From positions 59,092,864 through 59,156,863 of the forward strand of contig CM077115.1 in NCBI GenBank assembly GCA_039619475.1: 64,000 nucleotides of DNA, given 5' to 3'. Positions 1 through 10,413 of this stretch are shown here, in pieces. How positions within the stretch are numbered: the stretch's first letter is position 1; each line of letters opens with the position of its first letter. Below the pieces are notes generated by a model, which did not search any database, was not told the DNA's origin, and worked only from the letters and a program-made list of their open reading frames with translations. The stretch is from Icerya purchasi. Its lineage: Eukaryota; Arthropoda; Insecta; Hemiptera; Monophlebidae. A program made the translations under genes and the position numbers.

Positions 1-1158
1 GACACATTATCGATAGGCTTGACCCAGCTGATGACTTGAAAAACTAAAATTTGATAATAATGTATTGGAAATGCTACATCAATATAAATCAAACGACTCA
101 AAAGAAGGGCCCCCTAAATACATCAATTGAAATTTACTAATTTCGTAAAAATTATAAAGTTCGCAGGTGACTTGGCAATAATAATAATAATAATATAGCG
201 GACACAAATACTTTGAAAACTCGAAGAAATAAATATTCTTCAGATGATCGTATAATAGTGTAAAAAGCTTTTTTTCGCAATTGTACGATTTAACACAATA
301 CGTGAGAATAATTCAGTCGTGGAAGAATAAATTTAAATTTACAACGAGATTACAAAATCGGGAACAACAGATGGAAAGTAGCCGGGTGTAGTAATAGATG
401 AAAAATCTGAAATTCCACAATCACGTCGAATAGATAAATAATAAAATTATGAACTTACAAATGCGTTTACGAAGCTGTTTAATTATATGAAATCGATTAC
501 GTATAATTTACAGGGAAAGCAACAATGGTGAAATGTCCTTAATTTTTTTCCTTTTTCTTTTGCGTGGAAAAGTCTTGTTGGGGCACAAAATAAACAGTGA
601 ACACCGACCCGTAGACACCAAAAAAAAATTTTCGGACTTAGGAGCATCGATTTTTACGTTTTATTTAATTTTTCTCGCGTTCTAATTGTTAGAAAAATCT
701 GAAAAAATTCGTGAGTACTCTTTAACCTTTAGGTGGAATTTTTTGAAAAATGATCACAATTCGACTTCAAAAAGAATTTCATTAATATTTAAAATGCGAT
801 TTTGGCCATGTTCCGATGTTGGAACGTTCAGTATTGTTTTATTTTCTTGTAGAACGAGAAAAAATACGTGTACATCAAAAATATATGTTTTCAGATTTTT
901 TCTAATGGTGGGGGGGCGATGAAAGCATCGTCTTTCAAGTGATCATTTGTTTCTAGCGTTCTAGTTACTCATAATTTTTAGCAAAAATTCACAAATACAT
1001 TTGACTTTTTAAATGATTTTTTTCCTTTTTTAAATCACTTACGAAAAATACTGCGCGTGTATAATGTAAGACAATTTGGATATATTATAATATTGCGAAA
1101 TAATTTTACAGAATAAGATAAATTAGTTGAGCAGCCGATAAGGCGTCTTAAGTCATCA
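1..1158. other. AT-rich sequence without recognisable gene
   Basis: I see no coding signature here. Two loosely similar stretches near 675-720 and 945-1000 (both containing tcgcgttct-like or agcgttct-like cores followed by A-rich sequence) hint at an old duplication, but the match is weak. Open frames in this stretch are short and compositionally like noise. Confidence 0.5.
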
Positions 1159-1392
1159 TCAGGAAGTATACAAGGTCTTTAGATTCGGGTGCCCGTGAAG
1201 TCGGTTTTTGTGCGCTTTTGCAACACGCCGTATAATAACGTCTTCGATCCGTGAAATCTTTAAATCCGAATGTATACGTAACATCTTCGTTGCGTTAGTA
1301 CTCACGCTTCGCGGACACTTGTTTTGTGTGCGCTGGATAATCGACCGATTGCATTTCTTTAGCCTCCCAGCGTTCAAATACCATACACCCAT
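1159..1392 (-). mobile_element. Jockey-type LINE, C-terminal reverse transcriptase remnant
   Basis: On the minus strand a 77-residue open segment reads like the last part of a Jockey-type LINE polyprotein. It has IIQRTQNKCPR, followed by NATKMLRIHSDLKISRIEDV, then a basic stretch ending RLHGHPN. In the family the corresponding order is a QR.QNK.LR motif, a short 'NAP..VRN..LH.DL' block, and a final '..RL..HPN' block. That similarity is from memory of the family, not from a search. Only the 3' end is present: neither the catalytic FADD-type motif nor the endonuclease is visible. There is no RNase H, as expected for Jockey itself. The sequence to the left (about 1100-1158) probably holds the decayed tail. 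The alternative is chance similarity, but the block order makes that unlikely. Confidence 0.6.
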
Positions 1393-3540
1393 ATCGGTCT
1401 GATGTTTTGACAGTAAAATAATCAGTATGTGGAAAAATTCGAAAATGTTCGGCAGAATGGGAAAACTAAAAATTTCTCTACGACAACTAAAATTAGATTC
1501 AGTGTGTACTCCAAACTACTACAGCACGCGCAGTTTACATCAAAATTCCTTTTTTGGAAAAATTTAATATCGCGAAGATATTTCAGAAATTGCAATATAA
1601 TATATATTATATTTTAAGCGCTTTTAATGCATTAAGTGGAATGAACTGGGGAAATTATAGCGAACCGGTGACGGAGAAAATGAATAATGTCAGTATCAGA
1701 ATATTAATCCACATTAAAAGTAAGTTACCAATTACGGATGTTAAAATTGTATATACATGGGAATCCATCATCGGATGTAAAATAAATAAAGTAAGTCCTC
1801 CCCCCATATATGTATGTATATTTTTGGTATCATGGATTGCGTGGAATTAATCTGAAGAGAATATTGGGCACAACCATCAGTTTCCATCTTATGCGATCCG
1901 GCTTTTCTTTCCTTTTTTCCTTTTTTTTTATATGGGTTCTCACTTCGGATAATACCGATGAGGCAATGGTATTAGGTTAATTAAAGTAGCACAAATGTTA
2001 TGATGGTGAGGTTGAAACAACCCATCCAATGTGAAGTTTTTTGGTGTCAGATCATCCTTAACATTGATTGCGGTAAATTAATACAAGTGTACATATATGT
2101 GTTGCTTACGGAAATTTAAAAAAAAAAAAAACCATTTGAAAATGCTTAGTTACTAAGTGTTCTGCTGAGCACTGAAAATGGAAATCAGTGTGCTCGTACA
2201 TCCTGCTAATTGTAAGATACGAGCGTATCGGGAAAACTACATTTAACATAATTAGGCGAATGAGAAATTTGAAATCGGTGTAGATAGTCTTGTAAAATTT
2301 CCGTGACCAGTGAGGAATTGTACGTTAGAAAAAATTTCCGGTATGTAATTTATATTGTTCACATTCTGTTTAATATGTTAAGGGGAAGAAAGTGTGTAAA
2401 TTATAACACACTGTTATTAGAATTATCCCACATGGTCTGATATTGCGTGTTAGGGGTAATAGTCATGTAATCATCTTTTAAACTGCTTTACGTTATATTC
2501 TCGTAAGGCGTTTGGCGAATTATAATTAAATAAATATGCCACCTCGGCCATAGACTGTGAGATAAGAAATTTCCCAGCGAAAACACATTGTTACTTCAGT
2601 TTCTGGATAAAATCAGGCAAATGTGAACGCGTGCGTTATACTACGCTTGCGGAGAAACGGAACGAGCGAATACGAACGTTTTATTCAAGTTTTGTAGACG
2701 GAATCTAAAACGGTTCGAATATAAATAAGGCTTAAAAAGAAATCGGGCGATCGATAAAAAGCTTCTAAACAGACGCACCGGTTTGCCGGCCGTAAAAAAC
2801 CAGCTGAAAAGGAGAAAACGAACAGAGACCGCTTGTCGTCATTAGCATAGCGAGCGTTGCAGGAGACTGCAAAACGGAGTGATAATGTCGAAAAGGAACG
2901 CAGCTGTAAAATATTACGACTTCGTACGTATATCATAACATCAGCTCGAGCGCGTCAGATAAAATTTTATGATTCTTCGAGGAGCCCTTTAATTTTTTAC
3001 GTTAAATTACGACCTTCTTAATCCTTTCCACACCATTAGCCTCTCGTTTTTATGGCTGTCCTTAATGACAGCGCTACCTGCACACATACGATCTTTCTCC
3101 GGTGTTCTTTGTTTTTCCTAACATCGATGTACCTCGACTATAATTGGACCAGCTGTTGAGAATAACCTTACCTACTGATCAGCTTTTCTATAATTTAGTG
3201 CCCGCTTTCCGCTTCTCCTTACCAATATGTTCGAGTATCTTTTCTGTCTGCTTGATAAGAGACATCATCGTACATATTTTGTTTAAAGTTAATTTTGAAA
3301 ATGTACGCGTGTTTGTTCCGTGAATCTGACGAGGTAAATTGTGTAGACTCAAGAAGTTAACTAGTGATTATAACATTAGTGTTGTTTTGTTTTTTTTCCT
3401 GGCCCACCTCCCACCATTTAGCCATTTCTCTCTGATTGATTTAAATTTCTATTTTCTCTATCTTAATGAAATTGTGGGTAAGCATTTACATACGAATTCG
3501 ATTGAACTACAGAACTGTCAGAGGTAAGAGCTTCGGTAAT
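1393..3540. other. AT-rich sequence without recognisable gene
   Basis: Nothing was recognised. The stretch 2620-2940 is richer in CpG than its surroundings and carries a minus-strand open frame of 83 codons, but it shows no domain or conserved motif. It could be a unique non-coding block. Confidence 0.4.
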
Positions 3541-3549
3541 GTAAGCTTA

Positions 3550-4030
3550 ATGCTCCTCTCCTCCGCGCTCATATTCTACAGTCTCCAGACTCTCAATTTC
3601 GCCACAATTATTACACAATTCTCGTTATCTGCTAGCTGGCATGGTTTGTCAGCGGTCCGAAAATGCCCCGCCCAATTTCTTATATATGTTATGTAATCTC
3701 TCTCTCTCTCTCTCTACCCGATCATCAGAGAACCACACTTGTCGTTGAAGTTATAATATCTTCTTCCGTTTTGTTTACTTGTGTTTCTTTACCACTTCCC
3801 ATCTTGATTCTTTATTTCTACAATACACTCTTCCAAATTCAATTTAATGAGTCGCGTTCTACCAATGCCTGATCTAGTAAGTAAAACGGCCAGCTCATTT
3901 CCTCGGATGTCTTCTATGTCCGCGTACGCCCAGTTAAAATTTGTACTATATACTAATCTCCTGATTTTGACCTCTGTGTTGTACATCTTCTTCAGATTCG
4001 AGTTCCTTAATTTTGCTAATATTCCATTAA
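3550..4030 (-). mobile_element. RNase H-bearing LINE, decayed 3' coding fragment
   Basis: Two minus-strand pieces lie in the right order for the end of a LINE ORF2. At 3789-3986 a 65-codon segment contains a degenerate RNase H end, with the block DIRGNELAVLLTRSG matching the family pattern '..I.GNE.AD.LAR.G' in which the last catalytic Asp follows GNE. Upstream of it, in a shifted frame, LINGILAKLRNSN resembles the RNase H helix before this motif. At about 3550-3640 a further frame reads LCNNCGEIESLE, the start of a CCHC-type knuckle. A TC microsatellite (about 3700-3717) and frameshifts separate the pieces. The copy is old; which LINE lineage it belongs to cannot be told. Confidence 0.45.
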
Positions 4031-4210
4031 TGAGTCTGAAACCGACAAAATTTTTTTGTCTCTATCCTTCCTCAGGCACTCAAGAGCCATATGCTAATTA
4101 CGTATAGTTCTGATCCGTACAATATTTTGTATATACCTTTAAAATGTGGCAAAATAAACAGATTATTTAATAACGTGTGAACTCCCCCCCCTCCCCTCGC
4201 TGTATTTTCA

Positions 4211-4299
4211 TCAGATCCATTAGTCTTAGTACACTGTGAATCTTAACTTTACGATACCCGACGGCGCTCTGTCGAGGGTATGAGACTTACTTTAATTTA
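4211..4299 (+). mobile_element. tRNA-SINE family, 3' body fragment (copy 1)
   Basis: This stretch matches the 3' half of the SINE seen complete at 38962-39227. It shares tagtacactgtgaa, then cttaacttt, a short GC-rich arm and gagggtatgag-acttacttta at the end. The tRNA-like head is missing. The 3' end runs into a TTTA-rich tail, as in the other copies. The fragment is clearly diverged from the copies at 18.2, 18.8, 32.6 and 39.0 kb. Confidence 0.65.
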
Positions 4300-4599
4300 A
4301 AGAACACACCAAAACAGCGCTGTTGGCGGTACCTGACAAGGAGGCCAATTGTATTTCTTTAAAAATTCAACCTGTCTCGTACTACTTTATTTTAAAAAGG
4401 TAACTTGTAAGTTCTGTCAACTCCAAAGTAGAGATAATCGATGTTTCTGTCCGTTTACTGCGATACTATATCTCTATTAGTTGTATTTTGTTAAATAGCG
4501 AGGAAAAAAAGATAATATGGCTTAATTTTAAAATTTTTCATGTTCTTCAAAACTTATATCTTAATCCGTACTAAATAAAATAGAAGGAAAGCATGTTGA

Positions 4600-4850
4600 C
4601 TACATACTTGGTAGTTATAAGTGCAATCGCATGTAGAGAATTTTGAAAGTACCTCTTAACCTTTTTTTTGTTTTTCTTATCCATTGAAATGTGTAAATCT
4701 CAATTACAACATCGTCTACAAGAAGAGTGCGATAAAATTGCACTAGATCATCTGAAAAACTTAGTTCCCTCAATAGCACGACGATTAGCAGTGCTGTTAT
4801 TAATAAAAGATTTACACACAAAATACACTTAATAAATCATTTCAGTTTAT
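4600..4850. repeat. Unclassified dispersed repeat (unfilled paralogue of 56.3/57.1 kb)
   Basis: From about 4705 the sequence aligns with 56385-56417 (caattacaacatcgtctaca-type core) and then continues with a match to 57024-57145 (gaaaacttagtt, gcagtgctgttattaa, tttacacaca, aatcatttcag). It is therefore the uninterrupted form of a repeat that at 56.4-57.0 kb is split by a LINE insertion. On the minus strand both copies can be read as similar peptides (LLVDDVV here, LLVDNVV there; CVNLL in both), so the repeat may once have been coding. I cannot name it. Confidence 0.5.
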
Positions 4851-5107
4851 CCAGTTATTGTACTTTTACTTCACGTATCCGAATATTAATGGTGTGTTGT
4901 TATTTTAAAGGCCTTTTCCGTTTATTGTGGTCATTTTATTTTGTTTTATCACGTTGTTTTTAAATATGTTTTTAGTAAGGTTTAACATATTTATTCTTCT
5001 TTAATTTGCTTCAATAAAAAATTACTATCGTTTCATTTAATGATCATAATTCGTGACATTTGGGGCGATGTCTAAATATTAATGTTACTGATGTATATAG
5101 TCATATA

Positions 5108-5452
5108 TTAATTACAACGTAATTCTTAGGCTACCCCCCCATTCGAAAAAATGTCCCAATTTTATGTAACGTTTGTTATATTTTATAGAACTTTGTAATT
5201 GTTATTTTACAAATGTCACAATATTATGTATCGAAATATGTAACGAAAATGTAACGAAAAATATAACGAAAAAATGAATTTATATAATTAAAGTTAAATG
5301 TTAGGATAGGATTTTTGTGATTATGTTATTTTTTTTGTGTTGGTGCCAGTAAGAATTACGTTTTAAATTTTGATCATTTTATACAAAGTATAGAAAAGAA
5401 AGAGACAGAAATGAAAGCAAGAGGGCCTTGCGACGACAAAATTACCGAGTTA
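5108..5452 (+). mobile_element. RepA element, copy 1
   Basis: First of five copies of a 240-390 bp repeat in this window. It starts ttaattacaacgtaattctt after a TA run. It continues with a C-rich block, several 'atgtaacg' and 'tgtaacgaaa' motifs and gtaagaattacg near 5350. It ends with agagacagaaatgaaagcaa, a 'ccttgcga' block and gagtta followed by (TA)n. The left end and the gtaagaattacg block are inverted complements, giving a 15-17 bp subterminal inverted repeat. No coding capacity is seen, so it must be non-autonomous. See the finding for a possible Helentron-like classification. Confidence 0.8.
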
Positions 5453-5454
5453 TA

Positions 5455-5777
5455 TATATATCATGGGCGTACCCAGGCAAGATTTTCGGGAGGGGATCGA
5501 TCTATTTTACAAAAAAAACACTTGGCAGATAAAAGGATTTTACTTAGTAATTATATTTTATTAATAATCTCTTGTATAATAGTTCTAAATGCGTAAGACT
5601 TCTGTTCGTTTTCATTTTGAGAATAATTTACACTAATACATAGTTAGTTGTAACGTCAGAATGCCTGGTACCAAGACATCTTACGACCCTAAAGCGATAA
5701 TACAGCAACGTAAAAATCCATTTCGGGAGGGGTTTGAACCCCCAAATCCCCCCCCCCCGGGGTACGCCTATGATATA
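5455..5777. mobile_element. Short TIR element (MITE-like), type G1
   Basis: The ends are inverted repeats: tatatcatgggcgtaccc at the left (about 5456-5473) against tatatcataggcgtaccc read inward from the right (about 5759-5776), 17 of 18 matching. Inside each end sits a G-rich or C-rich block (tcgggaggggatc on the left; gggaggggtttgaaccccc, then a C run, on the right). There is no coding capacity. It directly abuts RepA copy 1 through a TA run. Non-autonomous DNA-transposon origin is inferred; the superfamily is unknown. Confidence 0.65.
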
Positions 5778-6094
5778 TATATATATATAGGTATATTAAA
5801 TTTTAGCGATTAAGGGGTACAAGACAACGGCAATAGCTTTTATCCTTTCTGAAATAGAGAGTCTATTAAATCTCGTACGACTGCAGCGAAAATCGTGTCG
5901 AAACTATCTTTTCGCTTGTTCTAGCGCAGCTGAATATTTCGTTCCCATCGAACAGACAAGGTAAAAAGGAACAAGTTCAGTCAAGCATGATGTTTTATGC
6001 GCTGAGGATTCCGTACGTAAGACTACTGTTTAGGTTTACATAATAATAAATTCAAAACAAAGTTATCTGATTTCTTGCGCCATAAAGAAGGAAA

Positions 6095-6575
6095 GATGCG
6101 TCATTTTTCGCGCTCTTTTGAACTATTCGCCAACATCGAACGTTTCGTTTAGGAAATGAAGTACGATTTCGTTCTCGACAAATAGCTTCCTTTCCAACGA
6201 TATATTAAACGCCCGGGAGAAAAAAGAAAACATTTTTTCCAAAAATTTCGAGCTTTCAACTCTCCGCCGGGGGTCTAATTTTAAACTTGGAAACCCGGAT
6301 GTTCCAAAGCAGAAAAATATACGGGGGTGGTGCGCATATTTTTAACCTTGTTCAAAATTTTTAGCTATAATACTCATGGTGTAACGAGGCGGGGGAAATA
6401 TAATTTTTCTAGCGTTTTTGAACTTTTCACCAACTTTGAAAGTTTCGTTAAGTAAATGAAATACCGATTCGTTTCCAATAAATAGTGTGATTTTTCTATC
6501 GATATATCGAATGCCTTGGAAAAAAAAAACGTTTTTTTTTAAATTTCGAGCTTTTGATGCTCCCTGAGGACCTAA
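6095..6575. repeat. Diverged tandem duplication, period about 300 bp
   Basis: Two units align with an offset of about 300 bp. Shared landmarks are gaactattcgccaac (6120) against gaacttttcaccaac (6420), tttcgtttaggaaatgaa against tttcgttaagtaaatgaa, an aacgatatatt/atcgatatatc block, and ttcgagctttcaactctcc (6247) against ttcgagcttttgatgctcc (6545). No gene is visible in the units. Confidence 0.65.
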
Positions 6576-6694
6576 ATATAAAGTTGTAAGTAAGCTCGTT
6601 TAACGTTTTCCTATAACAACGGTTCTTTATGCGTATATTTGAGATACATTTTGATTTCCTTAACGTTTTTACTCGGACTGTTGCTTATGTGAAT

Positions 6695-7078
6695 ATCCTT
6701 ATTTTTGCTGTTTTGCCCACCCCACCCTCTTTAGCGAGATTTAAATAATTTTTCAACGATCATTTTTTGATTTTATGAAAGAGCTTCTCTGCGTTATGTT
6801 TTACGAATTTTTTAAGAGTGATTTTTGAGGTCGTTTTAAATTCTATATTATGTACTCTTGGCGGTTTTTTTGAGTTTTTTGCCGGCCAAGGTAATCGGTT
6901 AGCTTGAAGTTATAGATGTGGTTTTCTAAAAAGAATTTTAATTGTAATTTGTGATCGAATTTTGAAGATTATGAATAAGTCGAACGGTTCGTGAATTATT
7001 GACTTTTATTTGATCTTTTTATCGTTTCTGAACCATCTTATAATTATATTCCGTACATTATATGTGTACAGAATTCCA
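6695..7078 (-). repeat. RepC fragment (inverted relative to the 24.8 kb copy)
   Basis: Read on the minus strand, this matches 25168-25565. Shared landmarks in order are an 'acacatataatgta' block, ggttcagaaacg/agttcagaaacg, a cgactt/tgactt block, atcacaaattacaattaaa, ccggcaaaaaact against gcggcaagaaacc, and tcaaaaatcactcttaaaaa against 'taaaaatcacccttaaaaa'. The ends of this copy are not preserved. It is an old interspersed repeat with no coding signature. Confidence 0.65.
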
Positions 7079-7534
7079 AAAAAAGGAGACGAATATTGAC
7101 AAAATCGGAAGGATCCTATGAAGCTGTACGTTAATTTCTATCGGTAACAGCGTCAATAATTATAACGAAAAATCGATTACTGCGATCAAAATTTTAGTAC
7201 GCAGACATTATCGCATATAACGACGAGGTTTTGTGCCACACTTAATTCAACTTTTCATTCTTTTTATTTTTTTCATTATCGTACGTTCTCATAAAAAGAA
7301 AAAAAATTGGTGTTTGCGCTTTTGAATTCGATAAAAATTTCGTTTAGCTACGATTATAAATAAATAACGATCTGAATCAACAGAAGGTTATTCGACAAAA
7401 TATTTCATAAACGATTTATAACGGACTAGCTGTTCAGTAAGTCTTGAACATTAAAAAATTATAAAATTTTATTTGACATCGGATATAACGACCAGATTAT
7501 TCAGTCCTTCAAAGTTGTTGCGACAGATTTTCAT

Positions 7535-7544
7535 TATATATACG

Positions 7545-7573
<29 letters not shown>
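7535..7573. repeat. (TA)n microsatellite
   Basis: A nearly pure TA run interrupted once by a CG-containing step, lying immediately upstream of RepA copy 2. RepA copies here are regularly bordered by such runs. Confidence 0.95.
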
Positions 7574-7577
<4 letters not shown>

Positions 7578-7806
7578 TACAATGTGTAATTCTTATGCAA
7601 ACCTCTCATTAGAAAAAATGTCCCAGTTTTATGTAACGTTTTTGTTATATTTTATAGGATTTTTGTGATTATGTGATTATATTCTTATGGACCGATTTAG
7701 AATTATGTTGTAAATTTTGATCATTTTATACAAAGTATAGAAGAGGAAGAGACAGAAATTTAAGCTAAAGGGGTCAAGGAGCACACCCCTTGCGAGGCCA
7801 AAATAG
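7572..7806 (+). mobile_element. RepA element, copy 2 (shortened)
   Basis: It starts ttaattacaatgtgtaattc after a long TA run. It keeps the 'atgtcccagttttatgtaacg' region, the agaattatgttgtaaatttt block, tttatacaaagtatagaaga, and the terminal ccttgcgaggccaaaat. The internal 'tgtaacgaaaaatg' section present in copies 1 and 5 is missing, making this copy about 235 bp. It runs into a TA stretch and then directly into the TIR element at 7821. Confidence 0.8.
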
Positions 7807-7820
7807 CATATATATATATA

Positions 7821-8170
7821 CACGCAGGACCGTATCTAAACCAAAATTTCGGGGGAGTACGAAAATATTTCTTAATTATAAATATATATATACATGTGTG
7901 TGTGTGTGTATTTATCATAAAATATGTTTATTTATAAATGGTACACTAAAGCCTTATGGTCAATTATTTTATATGAAATATTTGAATACTGCAATAAAAA
8001 ACAATAAAAAGTAGTCGTTTCCATAGGATTCATAAAAATTTTAATTTTCTTTTCGTCAAAAATTGATAAGAAATAAATTTATTCTGTATTTCGGTCCATT
8101 TAATTCAAGCAATTATTATTTCGCAGACATTTCAGGGGGGACCCGGTCCCCCTCCAGATACGGATCTGTA
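7821..8170 (+). mobile_element. Short TIR element, type G2, copy 1
   Basis: The left end contains caggaccgtatctaaacc, and the right end read inward gives cagatccgtatctgg. G- and C-rich blocks lie just inside (tcgggggag; caggggggacccggtccccc). The interior is AT-rich and contains a TG microsatellite. The element aligns over its length with the inverted copy at 51163-51532 and with the end fragment at 41301-41393. A 74-codon open frame here is not shared and is not a gene. Non-autonomous DNA-transposon origin is inferred. Confidence 0.7.
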
Positions 8171-10040
8171 TACACACACATACAGAGTATTTTAATAAAT
8201 TTGCCCCCTTGATGATATTAGGGAAGAAAAAAAAAGCGAGAATTTGTAAATGGGAACTATTTTATCGATACATTCTCAGTTTTTATTAAAATGACATCGC
8301 GGTGAAATAATATTTAATCGTGCATGTAAAATCGAGGGCGGATATTCGATTTCATAATATAAATGGAATTTATTAGGGGAGTAAAAATTTTAACGAGTGA
8401 CTAGGGTGCACGCGTTCTTCAGCTTTTATCAGTTTTCGATTGCTAAAAGAATTAATTTCATTTACAGGGCGGGAAATAAATTCCATTCATACAGTAAGTA
8501 TATATACACGTATGTACACATTAGAAGCCGAAGGATTAGCGTGGTTTTATAATGCAGTGGCAAATTAAAATTCATGCGAATTTTACAAAAATAATGTTTT
8601 TGGAAGCACTAACGCACGCCTGCGCTATTCAATTTTTGTTAATTTTCAATTAACCTATTTGAAAACCCAAAAAAAGTGTAGTCCGCAGGAAACATTCGTA
8701 AAGAGCTAAATTGGACCGCACCATAATAATTCCAATACAGATCTGGTGAGAGTTTAGACCAGTTCCTTTTTTCCCGAGATTCGAATTTACTTTCCCGAAT
8801 GACAAACTTCTACCTAAAGTCCGATTTTAAACATTTTACACATTGCGCAATACAAAAATGTTCAAACACAGCGGAATAAAAACATCATAATACAGATAGA
8901 AGAGCACCAAGTCACAATGTTCTCGTCGAACTGTACTTAATACATGACTAGTTATTTTATCGTCAGAAAATTTCTTAGCTTAAATTTATTGCAACATCTA
9001 ACTGGAAAGTATCGCCATTTAGTTACGTCCGGTTAAGCATGATCCAAAAACTCCTGTTTGTAACTTTTTTTTCATTTACTTATTCATTTAGTTTTTTTTT
9101 TTTTTTTTTTTTTATCATTCTTTATGTTACGCTGTACGATGATGAAATGTAAGAAACTCCGATCGCAAAGTATAACCTTTAAACATTTTTTTACTATTTC
9201 ATTTAAAACATTGTTTGAAATTTAAATACAAAAGAGATGCGAGCACAATTCAGTTAACAGTTCAGTTCACTTTTAATGACTCCCCTACGATTTCTCTTTA
9301 GTGAACTGTTTTCTTTTCTCTAAGCGCCTATATGCTTTTAAAACGTTGACCATCATTGGTATGGCGCTTGTTAAATATTTTCTCGTCGCAAACTGGTGAC
9401 CTAAATTTTTATTGTAGCTTTTCCTCTTCTTTTCAGAGGCTATCTAGTAGCCGATAGTTTTTTTTTATCCAGGTTATTTTAAGTTGCTTTTGCTAAAAAT
9501 AGCTTCATTTCATTCTGTAGAGTATACTGCCTTCTCCGGTTTTATTCTTCGAAAAAATAATGGATTTTATCGCTTCTATTCTGATTTACAAACGTCTACT
9601 ATTAGAGTAGGTATTACTTGGCAGAGTCTTTGAATATACACTTGTGGCAAATAAAGAAAGATAGAAAATCTGTCCCCCACTCTAGGTACCGGAGATATGA
9701 CGCAACAGAAAAATTTATAGAAAAATACACGCTAAAGAAGGATTTTTTAGATATTATTAAAGTGTTAACTTTTGGCGTTGAAATAGGTAAGGCAGATGAT
9801 TTGATGGGTGCATGGAGTCAAAGAAGCCCAAAATTTCGAGCGAGTGCAGAAAATGTGATCTGTTGATAATAGCGCATTATTACATATATTACATATGTAC
9901 TTCCAGATGACGATTTTTTCGGTTCTAAATAATAGCCAGACATAAAAAGAAACGGTACGTAGGTTATAAACATGGGCATGAGTAAAACCGCATCGCAAGA
10001 TTTCAAATCACATTAACATAGCGAATTTTTCATACATTTT
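8171..10040. other. AT-rich sequence without recognisable gene
   Basis: No coding signature was recognised. A poly(T) run at about 9091-9113 could be the tail of an inverted retrocopy, but I could not recognise LINE sequence to its right. A plus-strand frame of about 82 codons at 9618-9866 has no start consensus and no motif, and I do not call it a gene. Confidence 0.45.
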
Positions 10041-10094
10041 TGCTGCTTTATAATATTATTTCAGAAAAAAAGACACAAACACACACACACACAC

Positions 10095-10101
10095 ATGTAT
10101 A

Positions 10102-10145
<44 letters not shown>

Positions 10146-10146
10146 T
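10095..10146. repeat. (CA)n/(TA)n compound microsatellite
   Basis: A CA run followed by a TA run, abutting the fold-back element that starts at about 10147. Confidence 0.9.
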
Positions 10147-10413
10147 TAATGATAATGTCATTGTTTGGCCGACTCCCGCTATTATTTTGTCTCAAAATGT
10201 TTCACTTTATCTCAAAACGTTCATATATTGTATATACAAAAAGATAAAGTATCAACAAAATGGATTCCTGATTAATTATGTTATTCAATGACAACGCCAT
10301 TCTTAGCCCGACCATTTTTTGTTCCAAAACGTTATTTGTGTTCTATATATAAAAAGACATAGCTGTGACAGAAAAAGTAGCGGGGATCGGGCTAAGAATG
10401 ACGTCAATTTTAC
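10147..10413. mobile_element. Tandem fold-back (MITE-like) element
   Basis: The right unit (about 10288-10410) has inverted ends: catt-cttagcccga on the left and tcgggctaagaatg on the right. The left unit (about 10147-10287) aligns to it with an offset of about 140 bp (aatgataatgtcattg against aatgacaacgccattc; an ata-caaaaagat core against ata-aaaagacat). Its right end is degenerate. There is no coding capacity. The unit looks like a short inverted-repeat element duplicated in tandem. Confidence 0.55.

Noticed and set aside
9618..9866. 82-codon plus-strand frame beginning with TTG
   Set aside because: The composition is protein-like, but there is no ATG start, no motif and no second copy. 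The alternative strand is open too.
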